A DNA stretch of 64,000 nucleotides, from positions 4,650,001 through 4,714,000 of the forward strand of contig NZ_CP151087.1 in assembly GCF_038396785.1 (NCBI RefSeq). The letters run 5' to 3'. The notes under the pieces were generated by a model. That model saw only the letters and a program-made list of their open reading frames with translations. It was not told where the DNA came from and made no database searches. The position numbers and the translations under genes were made by a program. Below are positions 36,302 to 45,507 of the stretch, in pieces; the first letter of the stretch is position 1; the number at the start of each line of letters is the position of its first letter. The DNA comes from Sphingobacterium thalpophilum (GTDB lineage Bacteria > Bacteroidota > Bacteroidia > Sphingobacteriales > Sphingobacteriaceae).

Positions 36302-37052
36302 ATGAACGCATTGCAAGCTGTACCTAAAATCCGAATCCGTTCAATGGATGTTATGCGTGGTTTCACGCTGTTCTTGATGTTATTTGTCAATGACTTGTTT
36401 ATTCCAGGTGTACCTAAATGGCTGGTTCATTCGGAAGCAGATGAGGACGGAATGGGATTGGCGGATTGGGTATTTCCGGGATTTCTTTTTATGGTTGGAA
36501 TGGCAGTGCCTTATGCTGTTGCGGCCAGGGAAAAGATAGGTTCATCGACAGCGGTCATTTTTGTTCATATGCTGATCAGAACATTAAGTTTATTGCTTAT
36601 TGGTGTATTGATATTGAATGGTTCGCGAGTTGATCCACAGTTGACGGGGATGTCACATTTGTTGTGGTTGGCACTGCTGTATGTATTCGTTTTTCTGATT
36701 TGGAATCATTATCCGAAAGACATGCAATATCAAGATCCATGGTACGCCGAGCTGGGCATTGGTTTGTTGCGGGATTAGCGTATTGCTTTTGATACCACTT
36801 TATTATTTCATTGATGTGAAAGGCTACCATCGCGGGATAGGATTGTTTGAGGAGGCCGGAAAGAACTCATTAACGACCTATCTTGCTCCTGATCTGATCT
36901 ACTTTGTCTGTTGGGGTTTTCATCTACCACTATTCTTCTATAAACAATCGGATTATATGAGCTTAGCTATTGCCGGTTCATTGCTTTGGGCTTTAGCCAT
37001 GTTGTGGTATGCAATATTGATGAAGAAGCTACATATTTATCTGAAACTTTAG
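36302..37052 (+). pseudogene. DUF5009 family acyltransferase-like membrane protein, internal deletion
   Basis: The N-terminal part reads MNALQAVPKIRIRSMDVMRG with GFTLFLMLFVNDLFIPG and three to four membrane helices up to about 36735. The C-terminal part is found in another frame: TPSWALVCCGISVLLLIPLY through NSLTTYLAPDLIYF to the stop at 37052. Family members of this type are, as I recall, some 100 or more residues longer; the central helices are missing and the frame changes at the junction (about 36726-36745). So a deletion, not a simple frameshift. The family is related to the glucosaminide N-acetyltransferase/YeiB group; adjacent to a broken chitinase gene. Confidence 0.82.
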
Positions 37053-37138
37053 CTAGCGAGTAAGCATCAAATGTGAATGCTTTACGGATTATATATTAGA
37101 ACGATCACTATCATCTAGAAACAAAATAAGAAGCTATT

Positions 37139-38168
37139 ATGGAATGTAAATTGAAATCAATATTTAGTCAGACCTTCACTGTTCTGTTATTGACTTTATT
37201 GTTGTATCCTAGTGTAAGTTGTGCACGAGCGAAAAACAAAAAAGTTGTTATCGCCTATGTCACTTCCTGGTCTAAAGTGATGCCTGATCCGACTTATCTG
37301 ACGCATATCAATTATGCCTTTGCACATGTCAGCGACAGCTTTGACGGCCTACGTATAGATAATGAATCTAGATTGAAGGCTATTACGGATCTTAAGAAAA
37401 CACATCCACATCTAAAGGTATTGCTGTCCGTTGGCGGCTGGGGAAGCGGTCGGTTTAGCGAAATGGCTGCTAATGAATCTAATCGGCAAAAGTTTGCCAA
37501 AGACTGCTGGCGTGTGATGAGGGAATTTAATCTTGATGGTATTGACATTGACTGGGAATATCCAACGAATTCTTCTGCAGGGATCTCGTCTTCTTTAGCG
37601 GATACGGAGAATTTCACCTTGCTCATGCACGATATCCGCAAGGCTATTGGTAAGAAGAAACTGTTGACTTTGGCTTCTGTTGCGAACGGTAAGTATATTG
37701 CTTTTGACAAGATTAAGAATGATGTGGATTTTGTGAATATCATGACTTATGATTCGGGTCATCCGCCTTATCATCACGCGAGTTTACACCGTTCACCTTT
37801 ATCTGGACATACAACTTGTGTGGAGGCCGTTAAGGCCCACATCGAGGGCGGTATGCCTGTTGAAAAATTGGTGCTGGGAATTCCATTCTATGGTCGGGGC
37901 AATAAAACTGAAGTCAAGAGTTTTATCGATTATAAAGATCTGCTTTCACTTCAGGGCTTTGAGCAGAAATGGGACGATGAGGCTAAAGCGCATTATCTTG
38001 TCAACGATAAAGGGGATTTTGTACTGACTTATGAAACGCCAGAATCGATTGCACTTAAATGCGATTATGTACACGACAGGACTACTCGGTGCGATGTACT
38101 GGGAATACGCGGGAGATACAGCAGGAGGTGTCTTACGGGATGCCGTCTACAAAGGTATTCTAGAATAA
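37139..38168 (+). pseudogene. Glycoside hydrolase family 18 (chitinase-like), C-terminal frameshift
   Basis: Signal sequence, then a GH18 barrel with VLLSVGGWGSG and the catalytic motif DGIDIDWEYP (acid Glu140), followed by MTYDSG. After about residue 314 the frame is lost and the open frame runs to 38182 with an unrelated tail. The proper end is present in another frame: LLGAMYWEYAGDTAGGVLRD and on to a TAA at 38166-38168. The shifted product would lack the last barrel strand with the conserved Trp of the -1 site. The lesion lies near 38074-38082, not in a long homopolymer, which favours a real mutation. Confidence 0.82.
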
Positions 38169-38170
38169 AC

Positions 38171-38200
38171 AAAAAAGCCTAACGTGAGTTAGGCTTTTTT
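38171..38200. terminator. Bidirectional terminator between GH18 gene and tmRNA
   Basis: AAAAAAGCCTAAC-GTGA-GTTAGGCTTTTTT, a 13-bp perfect stem with T-tracts on both strands, placed between the convergent GH18 gene and ssrA. Confidence 0.9.
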
Positions 38201-38205
38201 GTTTG

Positions 38206-38570
38206 TGGAGCTGGAGAGATTCGAACTCTCGTCCAGTCATGGTACTGTATACGCTTTCTACATGTTTAGCTTCTCTTTAATTGTCGAGCGAGGGAAGGTG
38301 AGTCGCTTACCTATACCGTACGCCGTAGTTGCTGTTTCTCACAAGTGCTTAGCAACATCACACTTGCCAGTTCTATTGTTCGATGCCCCGAATGTTAAAC
38401 CAAAGAACAGGATCTAACGGGACAAATAGCTATGTTAAGTCTAACTTAAGCAGCTAAGGCGTAGTTTTCTTCGCCAGTTATAATTCTGAAAGTTCAGATT
38501 AAAGTGCTCTACTAACAACGCACTACATGCTTACATAACCGTCTCCATCCTGTCAATTCCGGTCAACCCC
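38206..38570 (-). ncRNA. ssrA: Transfer-messenger RNA
   Basis: Rescues stalled ribosomes and tags the nascent chain. On the minus strand the 5' end GGGGTTGACC pairs with the 3' end CAGCTCC plus A; CCA is encoded (38206-38208). The T arm GTTCGAATC near the 3' end and an alanine-type acceptor stem are visible. The tag frame (38475-38446) encodes GEENYALAA and a TAA stop. Length about 365 nucleotides, normal for the class. Confidence 0.95.
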
Positions 38571-38582
38571 AATTATGTCTTA

Positions 38583-38613
38583 CAAAGGTACTATTTTTTT
38601 GCTTAATCAGCAA
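38583..38613 (-). promoter_or_regulatory. tmRNA promoter
   Basis: Minus strand TTG (38613-38611), 20-base spacer, TACCTTTG (38590-38583), full match to the Bacteroidota promoter, ending 13 bases before the mature 5' end of ssrA. Confidence 0.7.
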
Positions 38614-38776
38614 GATACGTGCGATTCTTGTTTAATGCTTTGGTTCTGAATGGAAAACAAATGATGCTTTAATAAAATTGCTAAAGAATCGAACCTTATT
38701 TGACTGGCTGAGTGTTCTGTTATTTTTACAGGGATTTTGATAGGCAGAAAGTTCTTGATGGATTTATGTTTCCAAT

Positions 38777-38807
38777 AAAAAAGCTGGATATAAAATCCAG
38801 CTTTTTT
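38777..38807 (-). terminator. Terminator of the M3 peptidase gene
   Basis: AAAAAAGCTGGAT / ATCCAGCTTTTTT, 13-bp stem with a 5-base loop, T-tracts on both strands, 35 bases beyond the stop codon at 38843. Confidence 0.85.
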
Positions 38808-38858
38808 ATTATTTGATCAATCCAATTATTTGATCAATCCAATTATTTGATCAATCCA
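38808..38858. repeat. 17-bp tandem triplication at the 3' end of the M3 peptidase gene
   Basis: Three exact copies of ATTATTTGATCAATCCA. The rightmost copy encodes the end of the protein (GLIK and stop); the other two repeat this end, so two further in-phase-like stop regions lie behind the real one. Likely replication slippage without effect on the product. Confidence 0.85.
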
Positions 38859-40873
38859 GCCCTTTTCAACAAAGGTTCTACCGAAGGTTCTTGTCCCCGG
38901 AAACGTTTGTAAAGAACCATTGGATGTTCGGTTCCACCTTTTGAAAGAATATTATCCTTGAATTTGGTTGCGATTTCCTTATTGAAAATACCGTTTTGTT
39001 TAAAGTAGTCAAATGCATCTGCATCCAGTACTTCGGCCCATTTATAGCTGTAATAGCCCGAAGAATAACCGCCATTGAAAATATGGGAGAAGGCTGTGCT
39101 CATGGCATTGTCCTTGACATCGGGATAGAGTTTTGTCGAAGCAAACTGTTGATCTTCGAATGATTTGAGGTCCGAGATCGCGGTTGGATCCTGTCCATGC
39201 CAGCCCATATCCAATAGACCAAAGCTCAATTGGCGCATTGTTGCCATACCCTCAAGAAATGAAGCGCTTTCTCGGATCTTTTCGACAAGTTCAATCGGAA
39301 TCACTTCGCCAGTTTCATAGTGTTTGGCAAATAGCTCAAGAGCTTCTTTTTCGTAGCACCAGTTTTCCATCACCTGACTCGGTAACTCGACAAAATCCCA
39401 ATATACAGAGGTTCCAGATAGTGTAGGATAAGTGCTATCAGCTAGCATACCATGTAGGGCATGTCCAAATTCGTGAAATAATGTGGTCACTTCCTGAAAG
39501 GTCAACAGCGAAGGTTTTGAAGCTGTAGGACGCGTAAAATTGCAAACAATGGAGACATGCGGACGTTCTTGTTTACCCTGTTGAATGTACTGTGGTTTGA
39601 AAGATGTCATCCAGGCCCCATTTCTCTTTCCTTTACGCGGGAAGAAATCGGCATAGAAGATAGCGACTAATTCACCGTTGTCTTTACTGACCTCAAATGT
39701 TTGTACTTCTTCGTGGTAGGTATCTATTGTATCGACTTCCTTGAAGTTGATGCCAAACAAGCGATGGGCTACTTCAAATGCACCTTGTAAGACATTTTCG
39801 AGTTTGAAATAAGGTTTGAGCTTTTCATCGTCCAAATTAAAGCGTTCCTGTTTCAGCTTTTCGGCATAATAGGCGCCATCCCATTTTTCCAATTGGTCTA
39901 TGCCATGCATGTTTTTTGCAAATTGGGATAATTCTGCAAATTCTTTCACTGCCGCTGGTTTCGCTTTTCCAAGGAGGTCGTTTAGGAATTCGGTGACTTT
40001 ACTTGGGTTTTGCGCCATACGTTCGGCAAGGACAAAGTCTGCATGGGTGGCGTAGCCTAATAAGTTAGCACGTTCGAAGCGCAGTTTTACAATTTTAAGG
40101 ACATTGTCTACGTTGTTGTGCTCGTTATCCTGAAAAGCTTTACGGCCTGCGGCGAGGGTAATTTCTTTGCGAAGTTCCCGATTGTCGGCATAAGTGACAA
40201 AAGGAAGATAGCTCGGGAAATCCAGGGTAAAAAGCCAGCCTTCTTTTTCCTTGGCTTTAGCCAAAGCATGGGCAGCTTCTACAGCACCCTCTGGAAGTCC
40301 AGCAAGATCTTTTTCGTCTGTTACCAACAGCTGATAGGCATTGGTTTCGGCCAGGACATTCTCCCCGAATTTCAATTTTAAAAGCGATAGCTCGGCATCT
40401 ATTTCGCGGAGCTTTTCTTTCTGTTCATCATTTAAAAGTGCGCCGTTGCGTACAAAATCCTTATAGGATTTTTCCAATAAGGTGGTTTGCTCTGCCGTCA
40501 ATGTCAGTTGATCCTTCTGGTCGTATACAGCCTTAACCCTTTTGAAAAGATCGAAATTTAAGGTGATATCATTGCCTAAAGCAGATAGTTTTGGGGCGAC
40601 ATCCTGTGCGATCTTTTCGAGATCAGCATTGGTTTCAGCGGAATGCAGATTGAAAAAGATATTGGACAAACGATCTAGTGTCTGTCCAGAGTAGGACATA
40701 GCAGCGATGGTATTGTCGAAAGTTGCCGTTTCGGGATTGTTGACGATAGCATCGACTTCATCTTTTGTCTTCTGAATAGCCTCATCAAATGCGGGAATAT
40801 AATCTTCGTTTTTTATCTGTGAAAACGGAGCCGTGTCGTGCTGCGTTTTAAATTTTTCTGTTAAAATACTCAT
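38843..40873 (-). CDS. M3 family metallopeptidase (dipeptidyl carboxypeptidase / oligopeptidase A-like)
   Basis: A 676-residue zinc oligopeptidase. The active site HEFGHALHGML is near residue 465 with a downstream Glu. The fully helical N-terminal half and the absence of a signal peptide indicate a cytosolic enzyme that degrades short peptides, in the Dcp/PrlC branch. The start at 40873 is preceded by no other gene in the same direction. A tandem repeat marks its 3' end. Confidence 0.93.
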   Translation of the reverse strand: MSILTEKFKTQHDTAPFSQIKNEDYIPAFDEAIQKTKDEVDAIVNNPETATFDNTIAAMSYSGQTLDRLSNIFFNLHSAETNADLEKIAQDVAPKLSALGNDITLNFDLFKRVKAVYDQKDQLTLTAEQTTLLEKSYKDFVRNGALLNDEQKEKLREIDAELSLLKLKFGENVLAETNAYQLLVTDEKDLAGLPEGAVEAAHALAKAKEKEGWLFTLDFPSYLPFVTYADNRELRKEITLAAGRKAFQDNEHNNVDNVLKIVKLRFERANLLGYATHADFVLAERMAQNPSKVTEFLNDLLGKAKPAAVKEFAELSQFAKNMHGIDQLEKWDGAYYAEKLKQERFNLDDEKLKPYFKLENVLQGAFEVAHRLFGINFKEVDTIDTYHEEVQTFEVSKDNGELVAIFYADFFPRKGKRNGAWMTSFKPQYIQQGKQERPHVSIVCNFTRPTASKPSLLTFQEVTTLFHEFGHALHGMLADSTYPTLSGTSVYWDFVELPSQVMENWCYEKEALELFAKHYETGEVIPIELVEKIRESASFLEGMATMRQLSFGLLDMGWHGQDPTAISDLKSFEDQQFASTKLYPDVKDNAMSTAFSHIFNGGYSSGYYSYKWAEVLDADAFDYFKQNGIFNKEIATKFKDNILSKGGTEHPMVLYKRFRGQEPSVEPLLKRAGLIK

Positions 40874-41000
40874 AGGAGTAAATGTAATAAATATTTATTT
40901 CAAGCGATAACATCTGCTTAAATTATGGGGCTGAGATGATATTTGACCGAATAGGCGTTTAGGCTGCGCCGAAAATTTAGGAGGAAAATTAGAACTGCAT

Positions 41001-41029
41001 AAAAAAAGAGCTCCTCTGAGCTCTTTTTT
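41001..41029 (-). terminator. Terminator of the aminotransferase gene
   Basis: AAAAAAAGAGCTC-CTCT-GAGCTCTTTTTT, a strong stem with T-tracts, 17 bases after the stop at 41046. Confidence 0.88.
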
Positions 41030-41045
41030 ATATTTGGATAGGAGA

Positions 41046-42251
41046 TTAGGCCAGTTTTCCTAATGCTTCTTTGATTCTTTTCAAAGCTTCAATCAAACTT
41101 TCGTCTGAAGCAGCATAAGACAAGCGGATGTAATTGTCGTTACCGAATGAATCTCCACCTACTGTAGCTACGTGACCAACATTCAATAAGTACAATGCCA
41201 AATCAGATGAGTTTTTAATGACATTACCATCTTGGTCTTTTTTACCAAAGAACGAAGAGATTTCTGGGAAGAAATAGAATGCGCCCTCTGGAAGATTTGT
41301 TCTTACGCCAGGGATTTCAGTCAATAGATCGTATACCAATTGGCGACGACGAGCGAAAGCTTCTTTCATTTTGTTGACAGATTCTAATCCTTGTTCATAA
41401 GCGACGATTCCTGCACGTTGAGAAATTGAACATGTACCTGAGGTTGTCTGTCCTTGTAATTTATCATTCGCGGCAGCAATGGTTTTGTTGGCAGCGATAT
41501 AACCTAAACGCCATCCCGTCATTGCAAATGCTTTTGAAAAGCCATTTATGATAATTACTCTATCTTTGATGCTTTCAAATTGTGCGATGGATTCGTGTTT
41601 GTCTACAAAGTTGATATGCTCGTAGATTTCATCGGATAGGATAAATACCTGTGGATGTTTTTCGAAAACTTCAGCTAATGCAGCCAATTCATCTTTGCTG
41701 TAAACTGTTCCTGTGGGGTTGTTTGGCGAAGAGAACATAAACAATTTGGTTTTTGGTGTAATTGCCGCTTCCAATTGTGCTGGTGTAATCTTAAAGTTAT
41801 TGTCGATCTCTGTATTGATAAATACCGATTTTCCTTCTGCTAAAACGACCATTTCGGAGTATGATACCCAATACGGTGTTGGGATAATTACCTCATCACC
41901 CGGGTTGATCAACGTCAAAATTACATTAGACAGGGATTGTTTCGCACCTGTAGAAACAACAATTTGAGAGATATCATAATCTAAATTGTTTTCTGTCTTC
42001 AACTTGTTTACAATTGCCTGGCGCAACTCAGGGTATCCCGGTACCGGCGAATAACGCGTCCAGTTTTCATCTAGGGCTTTCTTCGCTGCATCTTTTACAT
42101 GCTCAGGGGTGTTGAAATCAGGTTCACCTACGCTAAGGCTAATTACATTAACGCCTTTCGCTGCTAATTCGCGGCCCAACTTGGTCATTTTAAGTGTAGC
42201 CGATTCGGACAAATTATTTATCCTGTCTGATAAGTATGATGATGTGCTCAT
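41046..42251 (-). CDS. Class I pyridoxal-phosphate aminotransferase (aspartate aminotransferase-like)
   Basis: A 401-residue fold-type I transaminase of the 1-beta AspC-like group. Visible are ISLSVGEPDFNTPEHV, SSPNNPTGTVYS, the Asp/Tyr pair LSDEIYEHI, the PLP lysine in INGFSKAFAMTGWRLGY (about residue 240) and the carboxylate Arg in IRLSYAAS. Probably aspartate:oxoglutarate transamination in the cytosol; prephenate activity is also known in this group. Confidence 0.93.
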   Translation of the reverse strand: MSTSSYLSDRINNLSESATLKMTKLGRELAAKGVNVISLSVGEPDFNTPEHVKDAAKKALDENWTRYSPVPGYPELRQAIVNKLKTENNLDYDISQIVVSTGAKQSLSNVILTLINPGDEVIIPTPYWVSYSEMVVLAEGKSVFINTEIDNNFKITPAQLEAAITPKTKLFMFSSPNNPTGTVYSKDELAALAEVFEKHPQVFILSDEIYEHINFVDKHESIAQFESIKDRVIIINGFSKAFAMTGWRLGYIAANKTIAAANDKLQGQTTSGTCSISQRAGIVAYEQGLESVNKMKEAFARRRQLVYDLLTEIPGVRTNLPEGAFYFFPEISSFFGKKDQDGNVIKNSSDLALYLLNVGHVATVGGDSFGNDNYIRLSYAASDESLIEALKRIKEALGKLA

Positions 42252-42518
42252 GGTAAGACAAAGATATTATATACGTTGCAAATAATCTTCTTTATTTTTG
42301 AGAATTTACAAAGAAAAGTAGCTCTTTTATTGGGCTTTTTTAATAAAAGGGCAGTTGAAGCGATTTAGCACAGTTATTTAATTGATCCCTGATGTTGGAT
42401 GTTCAAAACTAATCGTTCTGATTTGTCGTTATATCTTTACCTTTGCGCTCACAAAAATGCTGGCTAGTCCTCATTTCATCATTAGCTCATAGAAGGTTTC
42501 ATATAGAAGATAAGCATC

Positions 42519-43508
42519 ATGTCAAGACAAAGAAGATTGGTTTTACTATCGCTTTTTACGGGAATAGGTTTGATGATTGTGAAGTTTTTTGCCTACTTTT
42601 TAACGGACTCCAGTGCAATCTTTACAGATGCGGCAGAGAGTATCGTTAATGTGATTGCTTCGGGTTTTGCATTTTATAGTATTTATCTTTCGGCGCAACC
42701 TAAGGATGAGAATCATCCCTACGGGCATGGTAAAGTGGAGTTCTTTTCGGTGTTTTTGGAAGGTGGACTTATTTTTATCGCCGGCGCCATTATCTTAGCC
42801 AAGGCTTGTTACAATCTTTTCTTTCCGGCAGCGTTAACGCACCTTGAACAAGGGATTTATTTGATCGGTATTACATCTGTGATAAATTTTGCAGTAGGAT
42901 TCTATATCATGAAGCGTGGACGTGCATTGGGCTCTATTACCTTGGTGGCGGACGGAAAACATCTGCAGGTAGATGCCTATAGTACGGTCGGATTGATACT
43001 GGGTTTACTATTGATGAGACTGACAGGTTTCCAATGGATCGATGTGGTCATTTCAATTGTATTGGGGCTTTTTATCCTCTTCAATGGTTATAAGCTACTT
43101 CGCCAATCGATCGGTGGATTGATGGATGAATCGGATACAGCGCTCGTACAAGATGTCGTCGAAATCTTGGAGCGCAATCGGAAAGATGAATGGATTGATG
43201 TTCATAATCTTCGTGTACAGCGCTATGGGAACGAACTCCATGTAGATTGCCATCTCACACTACCCCGTTACCTTGACCTTATCCAGGTGCACGATGAAAT
43301 TTCTGCTGTGGATAAGATTGTTAATAAGGAGATGTCGGTACGGACCGAATTTTTCGTTCATGCGGATCCTTGTCTTCCACAGTGCTGCCAATATTGTCAG
43401 GTCGACAATTGCCCAATTCGTTCGGAGCAATTTCGAGGACGAATTTCGTGGGACACAGACAATGTTACACGAAATCAGAAACATTTTTTATATGCTATTG
43501 CTGAATAG
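42519..43508 (+). CDS. Cation diffusion facilitator family metal transporter
   Basis: A 329-residue exporter of divalent metals with about six helices. The first metal-site helix shows TDAAES and the loop HPYGHGKVEFF is typical of the family. The cytoplasmic C-terminal domain (about 205-295) is followed by an added cysteine cluster CLPQCCQYCQVDNC, which is unusual and could bind Zn or another soft metal. Substrate undetermined. Confidence 0.9.
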   Translation: MSRQRRLVLLSLFTGIGLMIVKFFAYFLTDSSAIFTDAAESIVNVIASGFAFYSIYLSAQPKDENHPYGHGKVEFFSVFLEGGLIFIAGAIILAKACYNLFFPAALTHLEQGIYLIGITSVINFAVGFYIMKRGRALGSITLVADGKHLQVDAYSTVGLILGLLLMRLTGFQWIDVVISIVLGLFILFNGYKLLRQSIGGLMDESDTALVQDVVEILERNRKDEWIDVHNLRVQRYGNELHVDCHLTLPRYLDLIQVHDEISAVDKIVNKEMSVRTEFFVHADPCLPQCCQYCQVDNCPIRSEQFRGRISWDTDNVTRNQKHFLYAIAE

Positions 43509-43614
43509 CGGATGCAGTTTCTACCGTTCTTAATAGGAATAGTGTCTAGTCTGATGTCTTCGCGTATAGTAAACTAAAAAAAAGCTAGTTTATATAAATA
43601 TATATAAAAAAAGG

Positions 43615-43622
43615 TATCTTTG
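43615..43622 (+). promoter_or_regulatory. -7 element upstream of lepA
   Basis: TATCTTTG, matching TAnnTTTG, 31 bases before the lepA ATG. No clear TTG lies at the -33 distance; the region is an AT tract. Confidence 0.45.
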
Positions 43623-43652
43623 CCTTTTAGCAAAAGAGTTTAAAAATCCTAT

Positions 43653-45443
43653 ATGAAGCACATTCGTAATTTCTGTATTATTGCGCATATTGACCATGGC
43701 AAAAGTACTTTGGCAGACCGCCTTTTAGAGTATACCAATACCATCAGTCAGCGTGAGGCACAGGCACAATTACTTGATAATATGGATTTGGAACGTGAAC
43801 GTGGTATTACGATCAAGAGTCACGCCATCCAAATGAATTATAAAAGAGATGGTCAGGAATATATTTTGAACCTGATTGATACCCCGGGACACGTGGATTT
43901 TTCTTATGAGGTGTCGCGTTCAATTGCTGCCTGCGAGGGCGCTTTATTGATCGTTGATGCATCTCAAGGTATTCAGGCGCAAACGATTTCAAATTTATAT
44001 CTAGCGTTGGAGCATGATTTGGAAATCATCCCAATTCTCAACAAAATGGACCTTCCTGGTGCTATGCCGGAAGAAGTCAAAGATCAGATTGTGGATTTGA
44101 TCGGTGGTGACCGCGATGCGATTATTCCTGCATCTGGTAAAACTGGTCTTGGTGTTCCGGATATTTTGGAAGCTATTGTGGACCGTATTCCACATCCAGT
44201 GGGTGATCCTGATGGACCTTTGCAAGCCTTGATTTTTGACTCTGTTTTCAACTCATTCCGTGGTATCATGGCTTATTTTAAAGTTGAAAATGGTGAAATC
44301 CGCAAGGGCGACCGCGTGAAATTTGTTGCTACTGGGAAAGAATATTTTGCCGATGAAATTGGTACACTGAAGTTGAATCAAGTACCTAAAGAAGTCATTA
44401 AGACCGGTGATGTAGGTTATATTATCTCTGGTATCAAGGAGGCACGGGAGGTGAAAGTAGGGGATACCATTACGCATAAAGATCGTCCTTGTTCTGAGGC
44501 TATCCAAGGGTTTGAAGAGGTGAAACCGATGGTCTTTGCGGGTATTTATCCTGTAGATACGGAGGATTACGAGGAGTTGCGTGAATCGATGCACCGTTTG
44601 CAGCTAAACGATGCTTCTTTGGTGTTTGAACCAGAGTCGTCGGCAGCCTTGGGTTTCGGTTTCCGTTGTGGTTTCTTGGGTATGCTTCACATGGAGATTA
44701 TTCAAGAACGCCTAGAGCGCGAGTTTGATATGACGGTGATCACGACAGTTCCCAACGTATCCTATAAGGCCTATATGACCAAAGATAAAGAGGAAGTGAT
44801 CGTACATAATCCTTCTGATCTACCGGATCCAAGTAAATTGGATTCAATCGAAGAGCCATATATTAAAGCTAATATTATTACGAAATCGGATTTCGTTGGA
44901 CCAATTATGTCACTTTGTATCCAAAAACGCGGTACGATCATGAACCAGCATTATTTGACTTCAGATCGTGTTGAATTGGTTTTTGAAATGCCAATGGGAG
45001 AAATTGTATTTGACTTTTATGATAAGTTGAAAACAATCTCTAAAGGTTACGCTTCATTTGATTACCACCAGATTGGTTATCGCAAGTCAGATTTGGTAAA
45101 ACTGGATATTCGATTGAACGATGAACCTGTAGATGCCTTGTCATCGTTGATACATCGGAGCAACGCGTATGATTTTGGTAAAAAGATCTGTGAAAAACTA
45201 AAAGAACTGTTACCCCGTCAACAATTTGAAATTCGTATCCAGGCGTCAATCGGTGCAAAGATTATTGCCCGGGAGACGATCTCAGCTTTACGTAAAGATG
45301 TTACGGCAAAATGTTATGGTGGTGATATCTCCCGGAAGCGTAAGCTTTTGGAAAAACAAAAGAAAGGTAAGAAACGCATGCGTCAGGTTGGGAACGTAGA
45401 GATTCCGCAATCTGCATTTATGGCGGTATTGAAATTAGATTAA
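43653..45443 (+). CDS. lepA: Elongation factor 4 (back-translocating GTPase)
   Basis: A 596-residue translational GTPase. G-motifs are AHIDHGKST (P-loop), DTPGHVDF and NKMDLP; the end has the LepA-specific C-terminal domain with IGAKIIARETISA and the basic tail KRKLLEKQKKGKKRM. It acts on ribosomes with mispositioned tRNAs. Normal length, own terminator. Confidence 0.97.
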   Translation: MKHIRNFCIIAHIDHGKSTLADRLLEYTNTISQREAQAQLLDNMDLERERGITIKSHAIQMNYKRDGQEYILNLIDTPGHVDFSYEVSRSIAACEGALLIVDASQGIQAQTISNLYLALEHDLEIIPILNKMDLPGAMPEEVKDQIVDLIGGDRDAIIPASGKTGLGVPDILEAIVDRIPHPVGDPDGPLQALIFDSVFNSFRGIMAYFKVENGEIRKGDRVKFVATGKEYFADEIGTLKLNQVPKEVIKTGDVGYIISGIKEAREVKVGDTITHKDRPCSEAIQGFEEVKPMVFAGIYPVDTEDYEELRESMHRLQLNDASLVFEPESSAALGFGFRCGFLGMLHMEIIQERLEREFDMTVITTVPNVSYKAYMTKDKEEVIVHNPSDLPDPSKLDSIEEPYIKANIITKSDFVGPIMSLCIQKRGTIMNQHYLTSDRVELVFEMPMGEIVFDFYDKLKTISKGYASFDYHQIGYRKSDLVKLDIRLNDEPVDALSSLIHRSNAYDFGKKICEKLKELLPRQQFEIRIQASIGAKIIARETISALRKDVTAKCYGGDISRKRKLLEKQKKGKKRMRQVGNVEIPQSAFMAVLKLD

Positions 45444-45461
45444 TCAAAATAACACAATAAT

Positions 45462-45484
45462 AAAGGAGCTCTTGAGCTCCTTTT
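45462..45484 (+). terminator. Terminator of lepA
   Basis: AAAGGAGCTC-TT-GAGCTCCTTTT, 19 bases after the stop codon; folD begins 24 bases later. Confidence 0.75.
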
Positions 45485-45507
45485 AAATACAATAAAATCT
45501 CCTAAAC

